Source of the DNA: G963677325 sp963677325
GTDB lineage: Bacteria; Bacteroidota; Bacteroidia; Bacteroidales; Prolixibacteraceae
Assembly: GCA_963677325.2 (NCBI GenBank)
Contig: CAXXGM010000009.1
Coordinates: 24,224-88,223, forward strand
Direction: 5' to 3'
DNA: 64,000 nt
The stretch's first letter is position 1, and the number at the start of each line of letters is the position of its first letter. Under the pieces are notes generated by a model that saw nothing but the letters and a program-made list of their open reading frames with translations, did no database searches and was not told the origin of the DNA. A program made the position numbers and the translations under genes. Of the stretch, positions 14,878 through 22,783 are shown piece after piece.

Positions 14878-17289
14878 TCAGTTCTCTTTTCTGGCAGCGA
14901 TGGTATGCTCCTCGAGATAAATGGTGCCATTCTCTGAAATACCTTCGATCCGGACATTCAAATTATTTATTTGCCGTGGAACGTTGAATTTAAATGAGGC
15001 AACCCCTGTTGAATCGGTGATGATGTCAGGCTTCCAGTAAATGGAGGCATACTTCTGATAAGTTTCAGTTTCCGGAGTCTGTAAATATTTTGGAGTGTAG
15101 TATTGTATGGGTGCGGAATATCCTTTTACCAAAAAATTCTTCAGGTTGGTTGGGGTTGAATCTTCCAAATAAAGAGGCGTTGTTCTGGTCTTGATTATAA
15201 TCCCGCCGCCACCTCCTACCATGGCATTACCATTCTTATTGACTGAAATGGCTTCAATCTCGTTCAGCGTAAAACTTGAAAGAACAGACCAGTCCTGCAT
15301 TTCCATTTCATCAATAATCAGTTTCGGTTGGGTGTTTGAAGTACTTCTTCCCAAATTAACCGTATAACTTCCGTCGGCAGTACGTGCAAGTCGCACATTA
15401 AACTCGTAAAGAAGAAAAGTTTCTAAACTATTGAAATGCAATTTATCTTTTGTGATCTCAACCGTTTTGTCAAAAGGAGAAACATAGATATCTTTCTCGA
15501 AAGGCTTTTTCTTCTCCCCTTTGATGACCACTTCAGAAAGCTGGATTACGCCTGGCATAAATTTCAGCGGGGCTTCTATTTTTTCTTCTGTGATTTCCGA
15601 AAGAGATATAAACGGTTTGGTCTTAATGATGGTATCGGGCTTGTAATCAGGTGCTAAAGAGGCTGTGATGGTGCGGTTCCATCCTTTCCCTTTGTCGCTG
15701 GAAGCTGAAACAATTACGAGTGAAGAGTCCGAAAGATAAAGATTCGGGAAAGAATAACGACCTGTCGGATCAACTTTGCCAACAGAGAAGAGCTTATTTA
15801 CCGGCGAAAAGAGTGAAACGTTGCCGCTCCTGGTTTCTTTCCCATTCAGCCAGCTCTTTACTTTTCCTTCAATCGTAAACCCTTTTTCAAAGACATTGGG
15901 AAACTCTCTATCAAATGAGATTTTGCTGGTGTCTTTTTGGGCAGCCAACTTCTCCCATTCATATTTCCGCCATCCCTGGGTAAGCATCAGCAGGTCCAGT
16001 GCGATTAAATGCTCAGCATCCTGCTTTTCAATATAGTATTGTGGATTTTCTATTTTTCCCCTTATCCCTGATTTTAACAAGGCATTGGCCAATAAACTAT
16101 TTGTAAAATGGTTGGACGCGGTTTCTTCAGGGAGCACTGAAATACTTAAACTGGAAGCGTGATGCTTCACCGAATCACTTTGGATTTTAAGGTTGAATTG
16201 CACACTATCTTCAACAGCCAGGGCTTTAATATCTATGTTCCCTTTTATATTTTTTATGTTGTTGTAAAAAAGACGTTCACAAACCGGTTGAAAGCCTTCA
16301 TCAAAAACGGTCAGGTAATTCACACCATTCCCTGCATTTTTTCTGTCAAATGAAAAGGTTATAGAAGGTTTTTCAGAAGTCAGCCTGGCCGAAAATACCT
16401 GGAATACGTTCCCATTTGCATGCACCAAAATCTGAAGTATTCTCTCTTTTTCAATGGATTCAGGATTGGATTTAACTTCCACCACGATCTTTTTATTGTG
16501 GAATGCGTTGATAGTGGCAATGACTCCTTTTGTTTCGACAGGTGGTAAATTCAGTACTTCTTCTTTTCCATCAGGCATAGTTACCTTTGACTTATAGACA
16601 GAATTCTTTTCGGGTTCGATGATAACTTGTCCCATTCCCATTTTGTCAAGATTGAAAGAAGTGACACTGTCATTTTTCTCATCAAGGATGATCCCTTTTA
16701 ATGCAGCAGGTTTTCCATTGGGATCCAATGCTTTAACAGCCACTTTGTTAAAAGTTCCGGCCAGCAGAGTGCCGCTTTCAGGGAAAAACTGAACATCGTA
16801 TGTCAAATCTCCCTTTGCCGTTTCTCGTGATTTTCCGACAATTTCCAGCGGTTGGTCAAACTCTTCCGGAGTGTAGAAGTTCTTCATCCAGTTTGTATAA
16901 GCGCGGAAGACGTACTTGCCCGGTGATTCCTGATTGTCAATTTTCATCATGCTGTTGGCCGTGCCATTGTTTACAGCCAGTATTTTATGCCCGATGAGTT
17001 TCCCTTTTTCGTTGTATAGCTCTACATAAAGGTTGTGGGTGTAGGAATTGAGCGTTCCTTTCATCGGATCGGTAACGTAAGCTGTAAACCAGATATCATC
17101 TCCGGGCAGGTAGCATGATTTATTAAAATGGATATAAACCTGTTCCTTAAAAAAGTTATTGCTTTTAGCATATGGCTGTATAACTTCTTTGTTGAAGTTT
17201 TCCAGCGAAGAGGGTTCTTCCTGGCAGAATGAATTAAAGCTTAGGAGCATCAAAGCTGTGCAACCAAATATCCGGTAGAAATCTCTCAT
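14878..17289 (-). CDS. Exported MG2-like large protein with TonB-plug-like C-terminal segment
   Basis: 803 residues with a signal peptide ending near FNSFCQ. The N-terminal region, VYIHFNKSCYLPGDDIWFTAYV, is the alpha-2-macroglobulin MG2-type repeat (PGD..W). A second extended beta region follows, then, near residues 670-725, a segment like a TonB-dependent receptor plug end (LIIDEMEMQDWSVL...LNEIEAISV...GGGGGIIIKTR). No outer-membrane barrel follows. Such proteins are widespread in Bacteroidota and presumed periplasmic or outer-membrane-associated; their function is not established. Monocistronic; both flanks are non-coding. Confidence 0.72.
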   Translation of the reverse strand: MRDFYRIFGCTALMLLSFNSFCQEEPSSLENFNKEVIQPYAKSNNFFKEQVYIHFNKSCYLPGDDIWFTAYVTDPMKGTLNSYTHNLYVELYNEKGKLIGHKILAVNNGTANSMMKIDNQESPGKYVFRAYTNWMKNFYTPEEFDQPLEIVGKSRETAKGDLTYDVQFFPESGTLLAGTFNKVAVKALDPNGKPAALKGIILDEKNDSVTSFNLDKMGMGQVIIEPEKNSVYKSKVTMPDGKEEVLNLPPVETKGVIATINAFHNKKIVVEVKSNPESIEKERILQILVHANGNVFQVFSARLTSEKPSITFSFDRKNAGNGVNYLTVFDEGFQPVCERLFYNNIKNIKGNIDIKALAVEDSVQFNLKIQSDSVKHHASSLSISVLPEETASNHFTNSLLANALLKSGIRGKIENPQYYIEKQDAEHLIALDLLMLTQGWRKYEWEKLAAQKDTSKISFDREFPNVFEKGFTIEGKVKSWLNGKETRSGNVSLFSPVNKLFSVGKVDPTGRYSFPNLYLSDSSLVIVSASSDKGKGWNRTITASLAPDYKPDTIIKTKPFISLSEITEEKIEAPLKFMPGVIQLSEVVIKGEKKKPFEKDIYVSPFDKTVEITKDKLHFNSLETFLLYEFNVRLARTADGSYTVNLGRSTSNTQPKLIIDEMEMQDWSVLSSFTLNEIEAISVNKNGNAMVGGGGGIIIKTRTTPLYLEDSTPTNLKNFLVKGYSAPIQYYTPKYLQTPETETYQKYASIYWKPDIITDSTGVASFKFNVPRQINNLNVRIEGISENGTIYLEEHTIAARKEN

Positions 17290-17423
17290 TTCATGAAGAT
17301 TAGTTAAAACAGAAAGACGTGCAACGATGATTCAATGTGCTTTTGACTGATAAAAATGTAAAAGGTTTAATTGTTTCGATAAAAGCAAAAATCGAGCCAT
17401 AGATTTTGGCTTTGGCCGTGAAC

Positions 17424-17456
17424 TTAAATAAAAAAGCTGCCTGATTAAAGCAGCTT
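17424..17456 (-). terminator. Intrinsic terminator after asd
   Basis: On the minus strand, AAGCTGC pairs with GCAGCTT around a 9-nt loop and is followed by TTTTTATTTAAG. It lies about 50 bp after the asd stop. Confidence 0.8.
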
Positions 17457-17504
17457 CATAGTATCATAAACATCCAATGACGGATACAATCTTTCTAATG
17501 GATA

Positions 17505-18515
17505 TTATTTTACGACTCTTTCCTTAACCAGGTATTCTGCAATTTGAACGGCATTCAAAGCTGCACCCTTTTTGATCTGGTCAGAGACGGTCCAGAAAGT
17601 CAAGCCATTGGGGTTGGTAATGTCTTTTCGGATCCTTCCAACGAAGACTTCATCGCGACCTGCCAGATGCAAAGGCATCGGATATTGTTTTTCCCCGGGA
17701 TTGTCTATTACAATGACGCCTTCAGCTTCTTCAAATGCTTTGCGGGCTTCTGCTACCGATATTTCTCTTTCGGTCTCCACCCAGATAGCTTCCGAATGGG
17801 CCCGAAGAACGGGAACCCTTACGGCAGTGGCGCTTACCAAAACATCGGAATGCATGATTTTCCTGGTTTCATGAAACATCTTCATTTCTTCCTTGGTGTA
17901 ATCATTATCCAGGAAGACATCGATGTGAGGGATAAGGTTCTGAACCAATTGGTAAGCAAACTTATTAACGGTTGGTTTTTCACCATTGGCAACCTCCTTG
18001 GTTTGTGAAACCAGTTCATCCATTCCTGAAGCGCCTGCTCCACTGGCGCTTTGATAGGTGGCAATATGCACCCTTTTAATGTGAGAAAGTTTTTCAATCG
18101 CCTGCAAAGCAACCACCATCTGGATGGTGGTACAATTGGGATTGGCGATGATGTTCCTTGGTGTATTTTTAGCATCCTCAGGATTTACCTCAGGCACAAC
18201 AAGAGGAATATCATTCTCCATACGGAAGGCGCTGGAATTATCGATCATCAATGCTCCATGTTTTGTAATTGTTCCGGCGAATTCCTTAGAAATACCTGCT
18301 CCTGCAGAAACCAATGCGATATCAATGTTTTTGAAATCGTCATTGTGAAGCAATTCCTTTACTGTGTATTTTTTTCCTTTGAAAGTATACTCTTTGCCTG
18401 CGCTTCTTGAAGAACCGAATATTTCAAGCTCATCAAGAGGGAAATTGCGCTGTTCCAAAACCTTCAAAAATTCCTGTCCCACAGCTCCGCTGACACCAAC
18501 AATTGCAACTTTCAT
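17505..18515 (-). CDS. asd: Aspartate-semialdehyde dehydrogenase
   Basis: 336 residues from the ATG at 18515 (MKVAIVGVSGAVGQEFL); a TTG 30 bp upstream would only add a non-conserved tail. NADP-binding GxxGxxG motif at 7-12, catalytic cysteine in NPNCTTIQM (about 127-135) and the SASGAGASGMDEL segment are all present. It reduces aspartyl phosphate to aspartate semialdehyde for Lys, Met, Thr and cell-wall precursor synthesis. Single gene with its own terminator and a candidate promoter. Confidence 0.95.
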   Translation of the reverse strand: MKVAIVGVSGAVGQEFLKVLEQRNFPLDELEIFGSSRSAGKEYTFKGKKYTVKELLHNDDFKNIDIALVSAGAGISKEFAGTITKHGALMIDNSSAFRMENDIPLVVPEVNPEDAKNTPRNIIANPNCTTIQMVVALQAIEKLSHIKRVHIATYQSASGAGASGMDELVSQTKEVANGEKPTVNKFAYQLVQNLIPHIDVFLDNDYTKEEMKMFHETRKIMHSDVLVSATAVRVPVLRAHSEAIWVETEREISVAEARKAFEEAEGVIVIDNPGEKQYPMPLHLAGRDEVFVGRIRKDITNPNGLTFWTVSDQIKKGAALNAVQIAEYLVKERVVK

Positions 18516-18542
18516 TTTATTTTGTTTTAATTTCGTAACTGA

Positions 18543-18550
18543 CAAAAATA
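18543..18550 (-). promoter_or_regulatory. Candidate -7 box for asd
   Basis: The minus strand reads TATTTTTG, matching TAnnTTTG, 28 bp before the asd ATG. The -33 region is only T-rich, so the match is partial. Confidence 0.35.
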
Positions 18551-18688
18551 TGGATTATTCTTAATATTTTTCTAAAAACAGGTATTGTAATTTACAATTT
18601 AATCAAAAATTTAATCTTTTAAGGGTCGATTGAAAGATTAAGCATTATCAAGAGGTGAAAAGTGAAGAAATACACGCTACCACGATGT

Positions 18689-19410
18689 CTTTACCCCATC
18701 ATAATGTCGTCTATACCAAAATGTCGCCGTTACACGGCTTGCGGAACATCGCCGCGTTGCAGCTACCAAAATGTCGCCGCTCTGCGGCTTTCCAATTCTC
18801 TGATATACAGCTACCATAAATACTGCTGCTCTGTGGCTATTCCTGATCTTTAAAGCCGTGTAACGGCGTCATTTTGGTAGGAATGCAGATTTAATTCATT
18901 GCCAAGCCGTATAACGGCGATATTATGGTATCAATATCTCCGCTCTGCGGCTTTCCAAATTCTCTGCTATATGGCTACCATAAATATTGCTGCTCTGCGG
19001 CTATTCCTGATCGTTAAAGCCGTGTAACGGCGTCATTTCGGTAGGAATGCTTTACCCCATCATAATGTCGCCGTTACCAAAATGTCGCCGTTACACGGCT
19101 TGCGGAACATCGCCGCGTTGCAGCTACCAAAATGTCTCCGCTCTGCGGCTTTCCAAATTCTCTGCTATATGGCTACCGTAAATATTGCTGCTCTGCGGCT
19201 ATTCCTGATCTTTAAAGCCGTGTAACGGCATCATTTTGGTAGAATACAGATTTAATTCATTGCCAAGCTGTATAACGGCGATATTGTGGTATCAATATCT
19301 CCGCTCTGCGGCTTTCCAAATTCTCTGCTATATGGCTACCATAAATATTGCTGCTCTGCGGCTATTCCTGATCTTTAAAGCCGTGTAACGGCGTCATTTC
19401 GGCAGGAATG
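18689..19410. repeat. 361-bp tandem duplication within the REP island
   Basis: The string CTTTACCCCATCATAATGTC begins at 18689 and again at 19050, and the sequence after each stays nearly identical through several REP hairpins to about 19410. The two units differ by scattered substitutions, so the duplication is not brand new. Confidence 0.8.
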
Positions 19411-19490
19411 CAGATTTAATCTCAATTCAAGCCGCGTAGCGGCGATATTTTGGTTGAAATAGTTTAAATTACATCAAAATTTGTAACAAC

Positions 19491-19952
19491 ATGGCCAACT
19501 GCTACACTCAAGTCAATATTCATGTGGTTTTCGCCGTAAAAGACAGAGAAAGAATATTAAATGACTATTTAATGGAACAAACTTGCAAATACATGCATGG
19601 CATATTGATAAATTTAAAACAATTCCCTCTTGCCATTGGTGGTTATAAAAATCATGTTCATCTTTTTTTCGAACAATATCCCACCACTGCATTATCAGAT
19701 ATAGTCGAAAAAGTAAAAGCCAATTCGTCGAAATGGATAAATGATCATAAAATGGTAATAGGGCATTTTGAATGGCAAAGGGGCTATGGCGGGTTTAGTT
19801 ATTCACGAAGTCAGCGCAGCGGGGTTATCCGGTACATTATGAATCAAGAGGAACATCATAAAGAAATGACATTTAGGGAAGAATATCTTACTATGCTGAA
19901 AAAGTTTGAAATTGAATTTGATGATCAGTATTTGTTTGAATTTTATGAATGA
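19491..19952 (+). CDS. REP-associated Y1 (HUH) transposase, IS200/IS605 TnpA-like
   Basis: 153 residues of the Y1 transposase fold. The metal-binding HUH motif is His55-Val-His57 in GGYKNHVHLFF. The likely catalytic tyrosine is Tyr115 in VIRYIMNQEEHH, and the FEWQRGYGGFSYS segment is family-typical. Such enzymes cut single-stranded DNA next to hairpins. No tnpB is present and no compact IS ends are visible. Instead the gene is embedded in dozens of REP-like hairpins, which fits a domesticated RAYT. Its upstream flank ends in a REP (GCCGCGTAGCGGCGATATTTTGG) only about 35-60 bp before the ATG. Confidence 0.87.
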   Translation: MANCYTQVNIHVVFAVKDRERILNDYLMEQTCKYMHGILINLKQFPLAIGGYKNHVHLFFEQYPTTALSDIVEKVKANSSKWINDHKMVIGHFEWQRGYGGFSYSRSQRSGVIRYIMNQEEHHKEMTFREEYLTMLKKFEIEFDDQYLFEFYE

Positions 19953-20040
19953 TGTTTTGGTCAACCATGATGTCGCCGTTATACGCCCTACCAGGATATC
20001 GCCGCTCTGCGGCTAACGTCATGTCACCTTTACACGTGCT

Positions 20041-20392
20041 ACCATAATGTCGCCGCTCTGCGGCTATATCTGAGCCGTGTAACGGACAACATTTGGGCAG
20101 GAGATATGATAAGTGCCAGACTAAGCTATGTGTCAGCCTATCCCATGTGAGCGATATTTTGGTAGCAGCTAATGAAATCTTCGGCAGCCGTATAACGGCG
20201 ACAATCTGGTAGTGCTACCGTAATGTCGCCGCTCTGCGGCTATATCTGAGCCGTGTAACGGACAACATTTGGGCAGGAGATATGATAAGTGCCAGACTAA
20301 GCTATGTGTCAGCCTATCCCATGTGAGCGATATTTTGGTAGCAGCTAATGAAATCTTCGGCAGCCGTATAACGGCGACAATCTGGTAGTGCT
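20041..20392. repeat. Perfect or near-perfect 176-bp tandem duplication (plus a third diverged copy)
   Basis: Units 20041-20216 and 20217-20392 align base for base apart from the first few positions. A third unit begins at 20393, is interrupted after the first hairpin by about 50 bp, then resumes and runs to about 20620 with several differences. Each unit carries two or more REP hairpins. The near identity points to recent unequal recombination or slippage. Confidence 0.85.
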
Positions 20393-20667
20393 ACCGTAAT
20401 GTCGCCGCTCTGCGGCTTTTCCAAATTCTCTGCTATATAGCTATCAGGATATCGCCGCTCTGCGGCTATATCTGAGCCGTGTAACGGACAACATTTGGGC
20501 AGGAGATATGATAAGTGTAAGACTAAGCTAAGTGTCAGCCTATCCCATATGAGCGATATTTTGGTAGCAGCTAATGAAATCTTCGGCAGCCGTATAACGG
20601 CGACAATATGGTAGCAGAATATCAGCGAAATTCGGTAAGCCGCAGAGAGGCGACAATATGGTAGCAA

Positions 20668-21516
20668 TTATTCTTTTTCTGCTCTTGCCATCCGGTCTCT
20701 TCCATTAATATCCTTCCGGATAACAACATTTGAAAAATGATAGTTCAGAAGTTTTTCTACTTCATTCCCCATCTTTTCATTGATCTCAAAGTAGACCCGG
20801 CCTCCGGGGTTTAAACGGTCCCCGGCAAATGCTGAAATTTCTTTATAGAAGATAAGGGGATCCTCATCTGAAACAAAAAGAGCAAGATGCGGCTCATATC
20901 CGGTCACATTTTTCAGCATCAGTGCTTCCTCGGATTTGGTGACATAAGGAGGATTGCTTACGATCAGATCGAATTTTTTGTTCCGCTGATTTTGACGCCA
21001 AAGCAGAATATCGGCTACTGAAAACCTAATGTCCACCTCATTTGATTTGGCATTCTCTTCTGCAGTCGAAATGGCCTTATCGGAAATATCGCATGCTTCA
21101 ATCTTTAAATCAGGCCGGTTTTTGGCGACAGCGATGGGGATACATCCGCTTCCCGTTCCGATATCAAGCAGGGTCGCATTTGGGTCAGGCGAATCCTTTA
21201 ATATCCAATCTACCAGTTCTTCCGTCTCCGGGCGAGGAATAAGAACAGAAGGATTAACCTTGAAATTAAGACCATAGAATTCAGTTTCGCCGAGAATGTA
21301 CTGGATCGGCTCAAAATTTAGTAAACGCTCGACTATTTCCTTTATTTCAGTTAATTTAGCCTCTGGAATTTGTTCATGCCGCTGAAGGTGAAGTTTTAAT
21401 CCTGACATATTGAGACGTTGATGAAAGATCAGGTTAATAAAACCCTGAATCTCGTCCTTGTTGTAAAGATGGGCGAGAATGTTTTGAATCATCCGGATGG
21501 CTGCATGAATTTTCAT
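20668..21516 (-). CDS. prmC: Peptide chain release factor N5-glutamine methyltransferase
   Basis: 282 residues from the ATG at 21516 (an upstream TTG adds only three residues). The N-terminal helical domain (1-85) and SAM-dependent methyltransferase domain are present, with LDIGTGSGCIPIAVA (motif I) and the diagnostic NPPY (VSNPPYVT). It methylates the GGQ glutamine of release factors. It is divergent from ribD with a 27-bp gap. A TATCTTTGCA box ends only 6 bp before the ATG, which suggests a leaderless or nearly leaderless transcript. The stop codon abuts the REP island. Confidence 0.93.
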   Translation of the reverse strand: MKIHAAIRMIQNILAHLYNKDEIQGFINLIFHQRLNMSGLKLHLQRHEQIPEAKLTEIKEIVERLLNFEPIQYILGETEFYGLNFKVNPSVLIPRPETEELVDWILKDSPDPNATLLDIGTGSGCIPIAVAKNRPDLKIEACDISDKAISTAEENAKSNEVDIRFSVADILLWRQNQRNKKFDLIVSNPPYVTKSEEALMLKNVTGYEPHLALFVSDEDPLIFYKEISAFAGDRLNPGGRVYFEINEKMGNEVEKLLNYHFSNVVIRKDINGRDRMARAEKE

Positions 21517-21522
21517 AATATG

Positions 21523-21530
21523 CAAAGATA
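21523..21530 (-). promoter_or_regulatory. Candidate -7 box for prmC
   Basis: The minus strand reads TATCTTTGCA, an exact TAnnTTTG match, with the ATG starting 7 bp downstream. Transcription would begin at or near the start codon. The -33 match is weak. Confidence 0.35.
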
Positions 21531-21543
21531 ATTAATCCCAAAG

Positions 21544-22614
21544 ATGGAAGGAAAAATTAATGCGCATGAGAAGTTTATGTCCCGGGCTCTTGAACTGGCC
21601 GAATCAGGAGCAGGGAATGTAGCTCCTAATCCGATGGTCGGTTGTGTCATCGTTCATAATGGCAGGATCATTGGTGAGGGTTATCACCAGGAATACGGGA
21701 AAGCTCATGCTGAAGTAAACGCAATTAATTCAGTCATAAATAAAAAATTGCTTCCGGACTCCATTCTTTATGTGACACTGGAACCTTGTTCCCATTTTGG
21801 GAAGACTCCTCCCTGTTCTGATCTGATCATCCGGGAAAAAATACCCCGGGTGGTGGTTGGAACAGTGGATCCATTTGATCAAGTAGCCGGAGCCGGGATA
21901 AATAAACTCCGGGAATCGGGATGCAGGGTGGAAACTGGAGTTATGGAGGAAGAATGTAGGGAGATTAACCGGCGTTTCTTTACGTTTCATCAGAAAAAGC
22001 GCCCTTATATTCTTCTGAAGTGGGCACAGACTGCGGATGGATTTATTGATATTGACCGGACCGTTGAATTCTTTGGACAGCCAACCTGGATTACCAATGA
22101 GATTTCCAGAATCGTGGTTCATAAGATCCGGTCCGAAGAATCGGCCATACTTGTGGGAACCAATACTGTCCAAAAAGATAATCCTTCCCTGACGGTAAGG
22201 GTATGGGGAGGAAATACTCCGCTGAGGGTGGTGCTTGACCGTACTCTCCGGTTGCCGGAGGATGCTGAATTATTTAATCGCAAATTTCCGACCCTTGTCT
22301 ATACTTCCAGGAGTAAAGAATCAAAGCCTAATCTTGAATACAAAAGGATCTCTTTTGAAGAGAATGTTACGGAACAAATTCTTGAAGATTTGTACGCAAG
22401 AAATATTTTGTCGCTGATCGTGGAAGGAGGAGCTGAAGTTTTAAACTCATTTATTTTCAAAAACCTGTGGGATGAAGCTCATCTTTTCATTGGCCGTAAG
22501 CTTTTTTATAAAGGGATTCCGGCTCCAAAGCTGGGAGGTACCCTTCAATATACGGATGATCTGGAAGGGACTTCGCTTCATGTGTTCAGAAATATTCAGG
22601 TTCAATCATCTTAG
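21544..22614 (+). CDS. ribD: Bifunctional riboflavin biosynthesis protein RibD
   Basis: 356 residues. The N-terminal deaminase domain (about 8-150) has the zinc motif HAEVNAI and PCSHFGKTPPC. The C-terminal reductase domain (about 155-356) begins RPYILLKWAQTADGF and contains SEESAILVGTNTVQKDNPSLT-type residues and the late IVEGGAEVLNSFI. It carries out the deamination and side-chain reduction steps of riboflavin synthesis. It is divergent from prmC, a common pairing in this phylum. No FMN riboswitch fits in the 27-bp gap. Confidence 0.95.
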   Translation: MEGKINAHEKFMSRALELAESGAGNVAPNPMVGCVIVHNGRIIGEGYHQEYGKAHAEVNAINSVINKKLLPDSILYVTLEPCSHFGKTPPCSDLIIREKIPRVVVGTVDPFDQVAGAGINKLRESGCRVETGVMEEECREINRRFFTFHQKKRPYILLKWAQTADGFIDIDRTVEFFGQPTWITNEISRIVVHKIRSEESAILVGTNTVQKDNPSLTVRVWGGNTPLRVVLDRTLRLPEDAELFNRKFPTLVYTSRSKESKPNLEYKRISFEENVTEQILEDLYARNILSLIVEGGAEVLNSFIFKNLWDEAHLFIGRKLFYKGIPAPKLGGTLQYTDDLEGTSLHVFRNIQVQSS

Positions 22615-22783
22615 TATTATAAGGTTCTCTGTATTTATATGTTACATGAAAATTTTGGATCCATATGACCTGGAAGAAAAAATCAGCCATCGGAGGTCAC
22701 GTTTAGCCGGCAAAAGGAACATGCGGCACTTTAGTTGACCCCATGTCATATTTATTTTGAATACTAATGATAATTATTGACCG

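Larger units (their letters stand above)
18660..20667. repeat. REP/BIME-like hairpin island around a lone Y1 transposase
   Basis: Two kilobases packed with short hairpins of the form GCCG-NNNN-CGGC (TGTA, TATA, CTCT and CGTA cores). They are preceded by TACCAAAATGTC or followed by its complement GACATTTTGGTA, in alternating orientation, as in bacterial interspersed mosaic elements. The island runs from about 145 bp upstream of asd to the base before the prmC stop codon and is interrupted only by the 153-residue transposase gene. Longer tandem duplications are listed separately. Confidence 0.85.

Noticed and set aside
14685..14957. 90-residue minus-strand ORF overlapping the end of the MG2-like gene
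   Set aside because: Half is a shadow of the longer gene and half is the 11-bp tandem repeat.
18662..18853. 63-residue plus-strand ORF
   Set aside because: It is a translation of REP hairpins inside the 361-bp duplication.
18660..20667. Possible CRISPR array in the repeat-rich region
   Set aside because: Repeats are short hairpins in both orientations with variable spacing and repeated, not unique, intervening sequence; no cas gene is present.
20314..20667. 117-residue minus-strand ORF
   Set aside because: It consists wholly of REP island repeats and has no protein-like features.
21517..21543. FMN riboswitch before ribD
   Set aside because: The intergenic space is 27 bp, far too short for the element.
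22646..22738. 30-codon frame between ribD and the antiporter
   Set aside because: Basic, no recognisable motif and no initiation signal; could be a gene scrap but cannot be supported.
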